This document shows positions 1 through 11,611 of a stretch of DNA of 64,000 nt, piece by piece. The stretch comes from Chloranthus sessilifolius. Lineage: Eukaryota; Streptophyta; Magnoliopsida; Chloranthales; Chloranthaceae. The first letter of the stretch is position 1, and each line of letters starts with the position of its first letter. Under the pieces are notes generated by a model. That model was not told the DNA's origin, ran no database searches, and saw only the letters and a list, made by a program, of their open reading frames with translations. Made by a program: the position numbers and the translations under genes. The stretch is from the NCBI GenBank assembly GCA_021018995.1, contig CM037593.1, positions 35,353,810 to 35,417,809 of the forward strand, written 5' to 3'.

Positions 1-5
1 GATGG

Positions 6-130
6 TCTATTTTTTATTTCACCTGTAATAGATCCAAAAAAATAATCCTAAACTCAAATGACACATGCTCAAATGTGATTTTAAGGGCATTTTTTGTGAA
101 ATGTGTCACGTAAAATAAAAAATTGACGGT
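6..130. repeat. foldback repeat, copy 1 of 3
   Basis: A left arm reading CTATTTTTTATTTCAC is matched in inverted orientation by a right arm CACGTAAAATAAAAAATTG about 100 bases on. The same arrangement, with a similar interior and similar right flank (a run resembling CATGATCTCAA followed by a GGAAG run), recurs near 8.05 kb and more weakly near 8.74 kb. I read it as a short non-coding foldback (MITE-like) repeat. No TSD was established. Confidence 0.4.
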
Positions 131-1429
131 CCGATAGTACATTCATGATCTCAATATCCATTGTGTGGAAGCTTCGGCTGAAAAATAATCTCCATTAGTT
201 GATTCCAAGAAATCAATGAGTTCGGAGGTAGGCTTAGAGGTACCCAACTTTCTTAATAGCAGGAGTTGGGAATGAATTCAGACGTACGGATGTCAACGCA
301 CTTAAGAGTAACGTTAGGTCTAGAATGCATGGTGCACAGGTCGGGCACCTAACACGACTCTTGTATATAGGCAAGGGCGTAGCACAAATTTTCTCCCGAT
401 GGGGGCTAGCGATGATCGACAGATATTAAGGCTGCATATGACTTAGCTCCCTGCTAGCCTCTGTCACAAGAGAGTTCACCTGTTTTAGTTGTTCCCATTT
501 TGTTTTCTAACACCTTGTAAAAGAGGATTTACTTGCTCTAGCAGCAACCATCCTGCTCTCTAAACTCCCTACCAGAGCAAATAAAATCTGCTTTGACAAA
601 AAGTGAGTAGAGAGGAAGGTAGAATTATTAAACAGATAAATCCTGCATGAATTTTTGCTATGCAAGGAGTTATCAAGGATAAAGGGTACTTGCTAAAGCA
701 TGTATTAGGACGTTAGTAAAAAGGATGGGAACCTACTAATGCAGGTAAACTCTATTATGGCAAGAGCTATGCCATATGTAGCCTAATAGTTCATTTATCA
801 AATTTGGGGCTCCTACACTATAGATTCAGGGTCAAGGAAATCCATTTGGGGCTACTACACCATGGATTTTGGGGCATGCACATAAAAACAGGCTGTATAG
901 GAGAACTATCAAATAATTATTTCTACATTTATAAGTCCTATACCTATCTACCTGGCTACCCAGTAGATATGGCTAATGCAAATCATCTTTCATTGAATTC
1001 TAAATTCCATAAGGTCACATCATGAATCAAATCAGAAGATGACTTCCACATATTCCAAGTTCCTCCATATCATTAACGATTAGCTAATCACATAAATCGA
1101 TGATTAAAATGTGCCTCATATGTTGGTGCCTTCGAGTCGAATATTGGGCCATACCGAGTGATATCCGATGATATCAGCCGATATGAATCGGACACCCAGT
1201 GATGTCGAAGGCCGAGACAGAGTCAATGGTGATATGTAAGGGAGTTTGTCGTTCTTGTTATGACAACCCTCCAAACCTTTCTAACACTTGGAGGATTTGT
1301 GAAGTGAAAAAGAAGGCATATGGACAGAGAGATCCTTGACGTGTGGAAACTAAATACCTTTCAAAATCCCTCAAAATTAACTCCAAGGCCTGTGTGACCA
1401 GCAAACAGTTTAGCACCACAACCTATTTT
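131..1429. other. intergenic, no gene seen
   Basis: AT-rich DNA with stop codons in all frames. The longest open stretch, at 804-1025, has no recognisable motif. Around 1,150-1,200 there is a locally repeated ATATC/GATAT-type motif. I see no exon-like block or RNA gene. Confidence 0.5.
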
Positions 1430-1740
1430 CACATATTTAAAAGAGAGAAGAGAAAGGGGACCCATGAACAAAGAGCACAACTCTCTCCGCCTTTACTTGT
1501 TTATAAAATCTGAGACCAAAGAGCATCTCAAGGCCCACTGTACTTTGGATTTGAGCTCCCACCAATAGACAACTCTAGATAAGCTGACACCTAAACAGCA
1601 AGAAGCCTTGAAGCTCTCTCTCTCTCTCTCTTTCCAACAAACTCATCAAACAGTCATGGCATTAATGATTGTTAAAAATGATCTCAAGGCTGTCTCTCTG
1701 AATCCTCCATGTGGGTTGCACTCATGTTCTCTGAAATAAG
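1430..1740 (+). promoter_or_regulatory. promoter/5' leader-like segment with a 27-codon ORF
   Basis: A TATAAAA-type motif near 1,503 is followed by a leader-like, pyrimidine-biased stretch with a (CT)n run at 1,614-1,632. An ATG at 1,656 then opens 27 codons, starting MALMIVKND and ending in TAA near 1,737. This is the arrangement of a plant core promoter and 5' UTR, but no continuing coding sequence is visible downstream and I do not recognise the peptide. It could be the start of a dead gene, a non-coding transcript, or chance. Confidence 0.2.
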
Positions 1741-2503
1741 GCCAACTTCACCAATAATTGCACATTGGGTTCCTCAAATAAGAGCAACTAGCACCCTATA
1801 GTGCACATAGATGAGCTAATATTTGTTTTTTTTTATATTCTAAAAGTGAGATTAGTTGGAGTGGAAGGATCGACTGTGAAGCACACACACATACGATAAA
1901 AAAATCATTATTATTATTATTATTATTTTATTTTATTTTAATTTTTTTTCATTTGCGCATAACAGTTAACCATAATTGTAAAAATACTTCAACAGTTCGA
2001 GCATTATTGTCCTTGTAAAAGATTCTGGAATCCATATATGGGAGGGTACCCACCGTCACATTTTCATTTTCCAGGCTCTCCAGCCTTTTTGGAGTGGCCA
2101 AATACGGCAACACCCCCAGCATAACAAATGCACCCCCAACCTTTTTATGCATCCACCCCTCCGCTTTTTAGTTAGTTTAATTTTACCCATGTATAAACAT
2201 GGATTCATTCAGTGATTTAACGGGTATTTATGTCCTAAACTGAAAAATTCAAACAGGTAGTCTGTACTTTAAACAGCCAACAAAAATATGACGGATTGTT
2301 GCACTATACAGAAGAGATATTATAGTAAATAATACCTTTGCCTTTCTCCCACGTTTACTCTATTTCAAAACATATTAAGTTTTATCCCCGCTGCTCGTAG
2401 CCGTCTACCCATATTCGTATTTAGGTACCTAAGCTTTCTCAATGATGCACTTGTTATACAAAACGTAATTGCGAAATCCAAACGGAAATAGTAAAGCGAC
2501 AGA
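1741..2503. other. intergenic, TTA microsatellite
   Basis: No gene is visible. A (TTA)n run that becomes a TTTTA run occupies about 1,906-1,945. The rest is the 3' flank of the minus-strand LOG gene. Confidence 0.5.
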
Positions 2504-2509
2504 TTTATT
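2504..2509 (-). terminator. poly(A) signal of the LOG gene
   Basis: The minus strand reads AATAAA here, about 125 bases beyond the LOG stop codon at 2,634. That is a usual distance for a plant 3' UTR. The hexamer is visible; its use is inferred. Confidence 0.5.
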
Positions 2510-2633
2510 ATAATTCAATCGACGAAAGGAAGAACATCTAATCAACAGTTGTGCCCATTTGCATAGATTCTCATATACAAATGAACAAGAAAGAATCTAA
2601 TAGAAAATGAAGCAATAGTTGAGATATTCGAGG

Positions 2634-5471
2634 TCAAGGAAGCTTTGGTTGCGTTGAATAGCCTATTTTCTCGATCTCCCAGCTTTTACACGGAGCAACC
2701 TGTTCATGTAATGGAGCGTATTGCTGCAAACTCATCGTCGACAAAAAAACAAGATTTAACGTGAGGAACAGAAGAAGGGCCGGGGCCCTTCTTTAAGAAT
2801 ATTGACCACTACTTTCTATGTTTATGCGTTTTTACTTCCCATTTCACCCCATTGATGGGCCACACCGGAGCACATGCTAATGCATACCGATTGTCCGTTA
2901 GATGGGTGACCCCTTGGATGGGCTATACAGCCCAAAGATCACATCAATTGAAGGTTTCTATAACCCTACAAATGATTAAATGGCTACTTTTGATTGCTTA
3001 ATAAAGGATAGTGGGTACCCGCAATTTATGGGCTACGGACCATCTAGAATGTGGCATGTCTATAGGCAAAGAATCGAGAATCATATAGTGACAATTAGAC
3101 GATCAAAATGATAGGTACAAGTCATTACCTCCATCTTTACTATAAGTTCTTTTGCCGTCGGAGCAGAGACAACTATATGCCGAGCAGCCGGCTTGATGAA
3201 ACCTTCTTCAACGCCGTTATCAAATAATGCAAGCAAGGAATTGTAGTACCCATCAACGTTCAAAAGACCGACCTGTCAAAATACAAGTTAGAACGACGTA
3301 AATTTTCTTTCAAAAAGTTAATTGCCTCTACAAAAATCAACATTTACCGGTTTGCTATGAATTCCAAGCTGTGACCACGTTATCATCTCCAAGAGCTCTT
3401 CCATGGTTCCATATCCTCCTGTAAAATTTAAAACTACTTTCAATGAAAAGAAGTAAAACATAACAAGGAAGACCTACGGTTCATGATAAGAATGCAGCTG
3501 CAGCTTAATGGAAAATTACCAGGAAGAGCGATAAAAGCATCTGATTTTCGGGCCATTTCGGCTTTACGTTCGTGCATATCAGAAACAGTTTTCACTTCCC
3601 CCACAGTTTGCCCAGATATCTGTGAATGCCAATGGTAATACTTTTCAACCCATAACTAATACAAGCCAAAATGCAGAGAAAAATTTAGTGGTGGAACACA
3701 GATGAAGAGATTGCCTCGCCACTTTTGGTGCGGCCCACAAATTTTTTTGGAACAAGTATTTATCATTTGCAGTAATATTTCCACTAAGTGGTGGCACTCT
3801 TAAAGCCAGGCGCTTGGAAACAAGAGCCAGGAAACAAAAACATATATATAATAATATAAAAGTATGTAGAATCTACTCTACAATACAACATGCTCTAGAT
3901 TCCGATTAGATCATCAATATATATATAATATAAAAGAATGTAGAATCTCCTCTACAATACCACATGCTCTAGATTCCGAATAGATCATCAATGAGTACAA
4001 AAAATCTGCATTTTCAAACAGCCCAGTTCCTGTTTTTATGCATGCATTATTCATTTGCCTTCCAACCTCAAACATATGTGCATATACTTATAATTGACAC
4101 TTGTTTCCTACCTTGTTGATCCCCATTCCTTCAACCAGTAGTGTTCGAGCGTTTTCACAAGAGGCATATACAAGTCATAAGATACGATCTTTACGACATA
4201 ATTCTTATAAGAATCTCCAGAGAACATATCATCACAATTATATAAAATATGGAACAAAACTTCAAAATTATTAAGTTAAGAGCAAAATCCATGTCACCAA
4301 ATTGAAATTAAAAGAAGCTTCTTAGCAATTTTCTGTAAAATAAAATGCGCCATCAAATGGGCCTACAGAGATGGCACATTACAAACAGTAACAATTTATT
4401 TCTTTTTGCTTCATACAACTTATAAGAAGCTTTCTCGCTAAGTTTCTTTTGATCTGCTATAATTTTTATTATTGATGAAAGTGATGGCGTTTACTGATTT
4501 TTTTTTTTTAAATAAAGATCTGCTTGCTTTGACAACTTTTTTTTTTTTAATTCGAGATGAGTGAATGATATATTTCTACAAAACACAACTCGGATATCCA
4601 CAAACTGCCGTAGGAATAAGAAAGTTTCACAAGCAATTTATAATTTAGGTACTCCATTAAGTAATCGCAAACAGAATTCCTTTAAGAAAGGTCAACTAGA
4701 GGCGACAAATAAGTACCACTAAAATGCTTCAGGATGGAGACTGTGGAATTTTGAACTTAGTTGCAGTCAAGAACTTTGTAAGATCAAAAGAAAGAATATT
4801 TTTACCTCTTTATAAATATATAAAGCTTCATAAAAAAGAGGGTGTCTCAAGAATAAGTTTAATAAGTGGAAATTCACATCCTTTGATTAGGCCACTTGTC
4901 CTTTTTGAACGAATTCCTTTCGCAGCCATTTAGTAATTTTTCTCCTATTCTTATTTTGGTAAAATTCTGCCTTGCTCATCAAAAGGAAAGACAGAAAAAA
5001 GAAACATGGTATTTTAATAGATGTCGGAGAAGCACGAAACAGAGGTGATGCAAAAGATGGATACCATACATACCTCAAGTGGCAAGAGGGCTGTTGGAAT
5101 GACACTGCCAAAATAAGTATAAAAAAAAAAGAAGATATTACCGAAGAAACTGTAGAGTTTCTGTACCAAAATATTTCACAAACAACTTCAAAAAGAAAAG
5201 AAAAAAAAGAAAATTGATTAATCAGGGGCCTGATTCAGTGATTCTTACCCAAGAACATGACAACCACCATCAAAAACTGTCTGCGAGATCAAACCCATCA
5301 ATCCAACACTCCCCCCACCATAAACTAAATCTATCTTCCTCTTCACCTATTTAAAAAAAATAAAAATAATAACAAATAAATATTCAGCAAAGTCAAACCA
5401 ATAAAAAAATTCAGAAATCAGATAGAAGTAACAATTAGTATTAAAACCATCTATTCTTCTACAACCCCATC

Positions 5472-5541
<70 letters not shown>

Positions 5542-7195
5542 ATCGGCGGCAACAAATACCATGCCCAAACTAACCTGTTTGCTTTATCAAATTAACTCAA
5601 ACTTAAGTAGTACTTTTCATGAGAATTCTGAAACATCAGTACATAATGCAAAACCAATCACTAATAGCGCAAGGAAAGAAAAGGAAGGGGAAAAGCAAAA
5701 AAAAATAATCTTGCAAAGGAATAGCATTGCCCAAAAACTGGTGAAGAGAAGCATATATAATCCATTGGTTGCAACAAAGAATAGTGCCCAAGATACTCAA
5801 AATTTCACTGAAAAGATAACAAAAGGTTTTATCGAAGCATGGCTAGTATTTTTTGTAAGAATTCCAAAAGACAGAAGAATATATCGAAAACAAAACTCCT
5901 CCCCCAAAAAGGGTCAATAACTCTAAAACCAAATGATAAATCAGCAGAAAATAGAGATAACACCTCGTAGAAGAAGATACCAATTTCTAATAATTAAAGA
6001 TACAAAGAAACCTCAAGTTAGCAGATTCAAGCCCAGCTTACCTATAAAAAAATATAAATATATATACAAAGAAACCAATCTCTTAAAAACAACCCAACTT
6101 ACCTATCAAAAAATATGTATGCAATTCATTTATTACAACAAACACTAACCGCAGCATGCTATAATTTTATCAAGGCTATAAACAAACATGGTTTGTGCTT
6201 CAATTAATAATTCCAGTACCTAATAAGAAACCAACCAAAGGAACCCAAAAAAATCCATAAAACACATGAAACTCCAAAACAAAAAGGAACTGCAAACTCA
6301 TCAAAAAAGGGGGAAAAAAAATTACTAAATACAATTTCGAAAAAGAATGATAGAGAGAAATAGAGGAAAGTGAGCAGTTCATTCCCTACTATTCTTACCG
6401 TTCTGTTACATTATACAATAAAAGAAGATAATCCCATTTGTCTTAACAAACACCACTGCCAAATTCCTTAGCATAACAGAATAATTTTATACAATCCAAA
6501 CCATGAGCACATAGATAAAAAGATCCAATAACCAAAATAAATAAACAAATAATAATAGTGAGGAGCAACAACTGTCAAATCAAAATATAAACCAAAGTAA
6601 TCCTTACAAAGGGAGAAAAGAAAAAAAGAAAAACAGACCAGTTCATCACCAAATTCAGAGAGGCATCACAGAATGTTTTTTTGCATCCAATCTTAACACA
6701 TCAAAATAAATACTTTCTTTTGCCACAAAAACCATTGCCCAAATCTTTAAAGTTCATCAAAAACATAAAAAAGTACCAAAAAGTAGGTACCATACTTTTT
6801 CTCAACAATTCCAAATCATAAGTTCCAAAGTCTGTATCCATCCATCAAAACAAACCAAACCAATAAAAACCCATAAATCCAAAACCCAGCCAACAACTAA
6901 TCTCAATTAAAACACAAACATATAGCATCAAAACACATCAATCCAACTAACATCCAAAAAAACAAAAACTGGGTAATTGCTACTTTTTACTAATTCCAAA
7001 CCATCCAACGACACAACAACAAACAAATCAATATAAAAAAAACAAACCTAAAAAAGATCAAAGACCCATAAATCCCAAACTAACCAATTCATTCCCCAAA
7101 TCAAGAGCAGCATCACTGAACACTGTCCTATTCCCAGAACTGCTCCCGCAGAACACACACACTCTCTTGAACTTGCTCTGAACTACGATTTCCAT
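2634..7195 (-). CDS. LOG: cytokinin riboside 5'-monophosphate phosphoribohydrolase (LOG family), 7 exons
   Basis: LOG enzymes release free active cytokinin from its riboside monophosphate in the cytosol or nucleus. Exons on the minus strand are 7195-7085, 5346-5249, 5104-5074, 3619-3520, 3418-3348, 3272-3129 and 2723-2634. All introns are GT...AG and all phases join, giving about 214 codons, the usual LOG size. The start [20 protein letters not shown] is typical. Exon 2 carries the nucleotide-binding [12 protein letters not shown], exon 3 (31 bp) [10 protein letters not shown], and exon 4 [10 protein letters not shown]. The exon 4/5 junction forms the family signature PGGYGTMEE, and exon 6 begins [11 protein letters not shown]. 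The last exon ends GYSTQPKLP. No stop or frameshift is seen, so this looks functional. Introns 1 (1.7 kb) and 3 (1.5 kb) are long and AT-rich. The LOG paralogue number cannot be assigned from sequence alone. Confidence 0.95.
5475..5539. repeat. (AT)n microsatellite in LOG intron 1
   Basis: About 65 uninterrupted bases of alternating A and T lie in intron 1, about 130 bases upstream of the exon 2 acceptor. The tract is likely to vary in length between individuals. Confidence 0.95.
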
Positions 7196-7340
7196 CACCT
7201 AATATTCTTCTTCAACTACACACACACTACTCAAATCTTCATGACAGTTCTCATTAATCTACAATTTAGAGATTGAGAAGGCCAAAAACCGATTTTTGTG
7301 GTGCCATTAAATTAGTATAAAGAGGCCTCAGAGAGCCACA
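7196..7340 (-). promoter_or_regulatory. LOG 5' leader and probable core promoter
   Basis: Directly upstream of the LOG start the minus strand is a pyrimidine- and GTGT-rich leader. A weak TATA-like TTTATAC lies at 7,317-7,323, about 120 bases before the ATG. Its position suits a plant core promoter. No hormone-response motif is claimed. Confidence 0.35.
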
Positions 7341-8047
7341 TCAACGGATAGTTTGAGCTGACCGGAGAGAACGCAAGAAGCCCACATTCTCCATTGCCTT
7401 TCTAATCCATTGCTTGGCTGTCGGCTCACAAAAGAGAAACCAATAGAAAGCAGAGTTTGTTTTTTCTTCTAAGCAAAGCTTCCAATTTTCCTTAATAATT
7501 ATATACAAGGGTAGCTCTCTTTGCACCTACCAGATCTTTAGCGGCACCAAAACTGCTTTGAATCGGACGATTGAGATCGTTTGTTATCCTCAATCTTTCG
7601 TACAAACGATCCCCCATTGAGACCATAAGCGTACCATTGGATGGCCAGATTTTAATTTCACCTGACATATTCCAAAAGTGATAGTCTAAATATCCACCGA
7701 GTGAGTTTATGAGGAAAAATAATCTCTATATTTAGGCCTTATTTGACAAAACTCATGGAAATAAGTTTTTTTTTTACTTTATATAGGCTTATAAATTAAA
7801 GACTTTCGGGAAAGTATTATTTTTAAAATTTTACAATGATTTGATTTTATATTTTTCAGCTGTTTGGCTATATTGTGTAAAATTATTTTCTGAAAGCACC
7901 ATTTCTCACACCATGTGAACTTGTAACCTCACCCCATCCCGTCGGGCCAAAATGCATTAATCGCTTTGAATTAAAATATAAATTTATTTTTTTTTGTCCA
8001 AACTTTTTAGAAGATGGATCTTGAGATCATGGGCATACACTCAGATA
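7341..8047. other. intergenic, upstream flank of LOG
   Basis: AT-rich DNA without coding signal. The one open frame at 7,341-7,526 (minus) has no recognisable motif and no promoter. Distal LOG regulatory sites may lie here, but none can be identified by eye. Confidence 0.45.
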
Positions 8048-8180
8048 GTTAGTTTTTTATTCCACATGATACACATCTCAAACAATAACTCTAAACTCGT
8101 GAGACATACATCAAACTCAAATACAAATCACGGGTCATTTTTTGGAATGAGTGCCACGTGAAATAAAAAAATCGTCTAAT
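8048..8180. repeat. foldback repeat, copy 2 of 3
   Basis: The left arm AGTTTTTTATTCCACATGAT and right arm CCACGTGAAATAAAAAAATC are inverted relative to each other. The interior and the right flank match the copy at the start of the window. Non-coding, MITE-like. Confidence 0.45.
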
Positions 8181-8737
8181 GATATATCCATGATCTCAAC
8201 ATGCATCATATGGAAGATTAGGATAAAAAATAACCTCCTTTGTCAGATTCAAAGCAGTCAATGCATGTTGGGCGGAGGAGATGGGGCGAGATTATGATTT
8301 TACAGTGCAAATAAATAGTACGATTATGAGGTGAGGTTGCATTAAAACCGTCTGATAGAAAAGCCATGATCTACAGATCTACCACGCAAAAGAGTGGTGC
8401 AAAACTCAATTTCTATCATTTGATTTGATAGAATCAACTGTTGAATCGGATAATGGCTTTGGAGTGCATTGAGTCATATGATAAAGATTATGCTTGGTGC
8501 CAATTTTTTTCACTTATGATCTTTAGATCATGGCCTTCAAATTAAGTGGCTTAGATGGCTGGGTTATATTTATTGGCATTACTGTTTATGGGTACCTCTA
8601 TTCGCGTCCATGCGTTCTCTGAAAGCGCCCACGTCCTAGATCCTTTAAAGACTGTTGATTGCTTTGGATCAGATGAGGTTGATTGTTTTTCACCCTGATC
8701 GTTCATAGAATGGGTCTTAAGATCATGTAGCACCTAG
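8181..8737. other. intergenic, no gene seen
   Basis: AT-rich sequence without convincing coding capacity. The 60-codon frame at 8,551-8,733 (minus) has no recognisable motif. Confidence 0.45.
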
Positions 8738-8886
8738 CAAACAGTCAATTTGTAATTCCATGTGTCCCCAGTCCCCAAGAAAATGGCCTTAAAATCACAT
8801 TTGAGCATGATGTGTGTTATGTGATTGAAGAGTCATTTTTTGGGTATCGGTGATACAGGAAATCAAAAACTGACCGTCAGATTGAT
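8738..8886. repeat. foldback repeat, copy 3 of 3 (diverged)
   Basis: The left arm TCAATTTGTAATTCCATGTG is opposed by a right arm around 8,866-8,886 containing GGAAATCAAAAACTGAC. The interior carries a TTAAAATCACATTTGAGCAT run that echoes TCAAATGTGATTTTAAG of copy 1. More diverged than copies 1 and 2. Confidence 0.3.
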
Positions 8887-9483
8887 GTGTCATGCACCCA
8901 AGATCTTTGTTAAAAAAATTTTCATCATCTGATCCGAAGAAATTAATGCTTTTTTAGGAGTCTGGGACGTAGGCGCTCTTAGAGAACATATGGTCGTGAA
9001 CAGAGAGGTATTGACATGTGTGCCACATCAAAGAAAAAATTGAGCATTTGATGATAAGCTCATGATCTCGAGATCCATTATATAAACTATTATGGTGAAA
9101 AAAACTCTCGATCGATTGATCCAAAACAGTCAAATGATTTTAGCATGAAATATTCAAGTTGCGAAGAATGAATTTCGAGTTGCAAGGGTAATAAATAAAA
9201 TTTCTCTTTAATGGGAATAACCCATGTCGTGAGCGGAAATGATTTTCAGCCAAATTTTGGCTGAAACTTTTATTTTAGTTATTCTTTAAAAAAACTCTCA
9301 TTTGTGAGTCCCACATGATTGCCAAACAACTGAAAGTTTGGATTTCGGTAAAATCCCAAGATTTTACGGGGTTTTTTGCAGAAATCATTCTTCCAAACAA
9401 GGCCCTATTGTATTATTCTAAGTGGTCAATATTTTTGGTGGCTCTAAAGATTCTATAGGAACAAATAGAGCTACCTACCCTTA
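8887..9483. other. intergenic, repeat fragments
   Basis: No gene. A partial echo of the foldback family's right half (GAAAAAATTGAGC, then CATGATCTCGAGATCC) lies at about 9,025-9,085. The rest is AT-rich and unrecognised. Confidence 0.4.
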
Positions 9484-9880
9484 TTTAAACACCAAAATGA
9501 TGCTTAAATCATCTTACACCATTAATGGCTTAAGATGTGGGTGATCAGATCGGAACCATTAAAGTGATGGATCACAGATTGAAGCTCAATAGCGCAAACA
9601 TTGGTGCTCTAGGGAGATTTAAATTATCTAATCCGTGGATTATAAAGTCAACCGTTGCTTTTGATTTTAATGGTTGATATAAAAGTTGATTAATCGGAAG
9701 GTTCACATCCACTTTTGGGCATGTTTTATTGGGTTGAGACATGTTCCAATGATAGATTGTCACTTGAGGAATTTAGATTGATCATAAATGCCTGCCACAT
9801 GACATAATGATAATCATTGTAATAGTGTGAGATAAAAAGTCTACTTTTAATGGTGTAAGATCATTTAAACACCATTCGGT
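9484..9880. mobile_element. MITE-like non-autonomous element, copy A
   Basis: The left end runs TTTAAACACC, then GCTTAAATCATCTTACACCA. The right end, read on the other strand, gives GGTGTTTAAATGATCTTACA. These are terminal inverted repeats of about 30 bases with a few mismatches. There is no coding capacity in the roughly 400 bases. A second, inverted copy follows after about 45 bases. Confidence 0.55.
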
Positions 9881-9926
9881 CGACCCATTATCCCATTATA
9901 TAATGAGATAATGGCTCTTGATTGAC

Positions 9927-10320
9927 ATTTAAACACCGAACGGTGTTTAAATGATAGTACAACATTAAAATGTCACTTTTTATCTTACACCGTTGAAGTG
10001 TGATTTATCATTGTGCCATATGACATACATCTATGATCAATTTAAAATTGCCCAATTGGCAAACAATCGTTGGAACATGACCAAACTAAAGGATCATGTT
10101 TCTAAGTGGAAGTAAACCATGTGATCAGTGAACTTTAATATCAGTTATCAAAATTAAGAACAACTGTTAGTATTAGAGTGCACATATCGGATGGTTTGAA
10201 CCTCTCAAAAGTGTGATTTTTGGACCCATAGCCCTTAATTGATAATGATAGTATGAATTTCCAAGATCATAAGTCACTAAATGGTGTAAGATCGTTTAAG
10301 CACCATTTAGTGTTTAAATT
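9927..10320. mobile_element. MITE-like non-autonomous element, copy B (inverted relative to A)
   Basis: The left end starts TTTAAACACCGAACGGTGTT; the right end read backwards begins TTTAAACACTAAATGGTGCT. Its left interior (ACTTTTTATCTTACACC, then ATCATTGTGCCATATGACAT) matches the reverse complement of the right half of copy A, so the two lie head to head. Whether this was two insertions or an inverted duplication is not resolved. Confidence 0.55.
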
Positions 10321-11224
10321 GCAGTCAGGAGAGTCAGTCCCTTATATAATAGGTTTGCACATGAGATTGTGTTGTTGCAAATTGGCGTTGGCACCAAAAA
10401 CAATCTCTATAATCTAATTTAACACAATAAAAAATTGTCATTAATGATTGAATTTGTTGCATCATATGTTGAAGATCATGTTACCTGCCAATCTTAGGCA
10501 CCAAAGATGTTTACATTATAGTCTTCATATAGGACAACTTTGAGTTTGTCAGGGACCACGAATCATAGGATGGGAGTGGTTGATGCTTACTATCAATAAT
10601 TAAATTAATTTCATTTTATTAATGTTACTTTCTTTCAATAAATTTGTGCTAGAGTTATGAGATTGTAATTTTACTTTTCGTATGAATGGGTTATTACTTA
10701 TTTCAATAAAAATTGTTCAACTATTTAATAGCTTGAGGCCACTAAAGAAAATTATCTCATGAGTATTATCGATAACCTTGTGTTAATTTGGAGTTGTGAT
10801 TTTTTTCTAATTAAACCAACAACAGAGGCCTATGATCCCTCGAAGTGTCCTACAAAATTCCATCATAGGTAAAACACACAAGGACGATCCTTGTTCTCTA
10901 CCCATGCATATACTTACTACGAGGTCGCAAACTCGGGCACGTAACAAAGCCTTGGACAATAAGTTAGACAGGGTTCTATATAGATCCCGAATGCACCAAG
11001 TCCATTTTAAATTATGCGCAATAACAAAAATCTCATATGCAAGTAGTCGCTCTCTTATAAATATAAATCATTATATGTTAGGGTACCTCTATTGATGCCC
11101 ACTAATCTGTGCTGAAATATGACAATATTTTGCACTCTAATATCTACACTTAGCCATTCGATGAAAGCAATCTGGCGACTATTACTTAGTTTTAGTGGTT
11201 CAGGTGTTCTTAACCGTTGGATCT
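10321..11224. other. intergenic
   Basis: AT-rich, with no recognisable gene. An open frame at 10,832-11,095 includes TTRSQTRARNKALDNKL, which faintly resembles polyprotein-leader sequences of plant retroelements. It is too short and isolated to call. Confidence 0.4.
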
Positions 11225-11360
11225 TGTAGGAGCATAAAATAGCATAATTAAAGACAACATGGAAGTATTAAACCATGAAGTCAACTAAAACATTGAAATC
11301 TGTGAAAGAATAGATTGATCCAGTGATTATTGAAGAGAACTAAATTCGTCGCTATCTAAA

Positions 11361-11573
11361 TCAATCGATTGAGTTTATGACACCTATTTTGCTGCTTAAA
11401 ATCTAAATTTAAATTCATTCGATTGAGTTATGAAATTCAATCGATTGAATTTATGACAACTGTTTGCATCTCAAATTTGAATTTGAATTCAATAGATTGA
11501 GTTCTAAGAATCAATCGATTGACTTTAAAACATTTGAGTATGTCAAGTTCAGATTTTTAATTCAATCGATTGA
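11361..11573. repeat. palindrome array TCAATCGATTGA x6 in U3 of element 1
   Basis: The 12-base palindrome TCAATCGATTGA is perfect at 11,361, 11,437, 11,511 and 11,562, and has one mismatch at 11,415 and 11,489. All six lie within 250 bases upstream of the TATA box, 20-50 bases apart. The repetition is far above chance and suggests protein-binding sites or DNA-structure sites in the LTR promoter. Confidence 0.85.
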
Positions 11574-11603
11574 CCTTTAAATGACAACTTTTCAGCCCGT
11601 GCC

Positions 11604-11611
11604 TTATAAAA
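11604..11611 (+). promoter_or_regulatory. TATA box of LTR 1
   Basis: TTATAAAA lies directly downstream of the palindrome array and about 1 kb before the LTR end, as expected for the U3/R promoter of a plant LTR. Confidence 0.5.

Noticed and set aside
4724-6382. Several small frames between 4.7 and 6.4 kb
   Set aside because: They fall in introns 1 and 3 of the LOG gene, are A-rich and carry no motif.
10832-11095. 87-codon frame with TRSQTRARNKAL
   Set aside because: Faint likeness to retroelement polyprotein leaders only, with no neighbouring domain.
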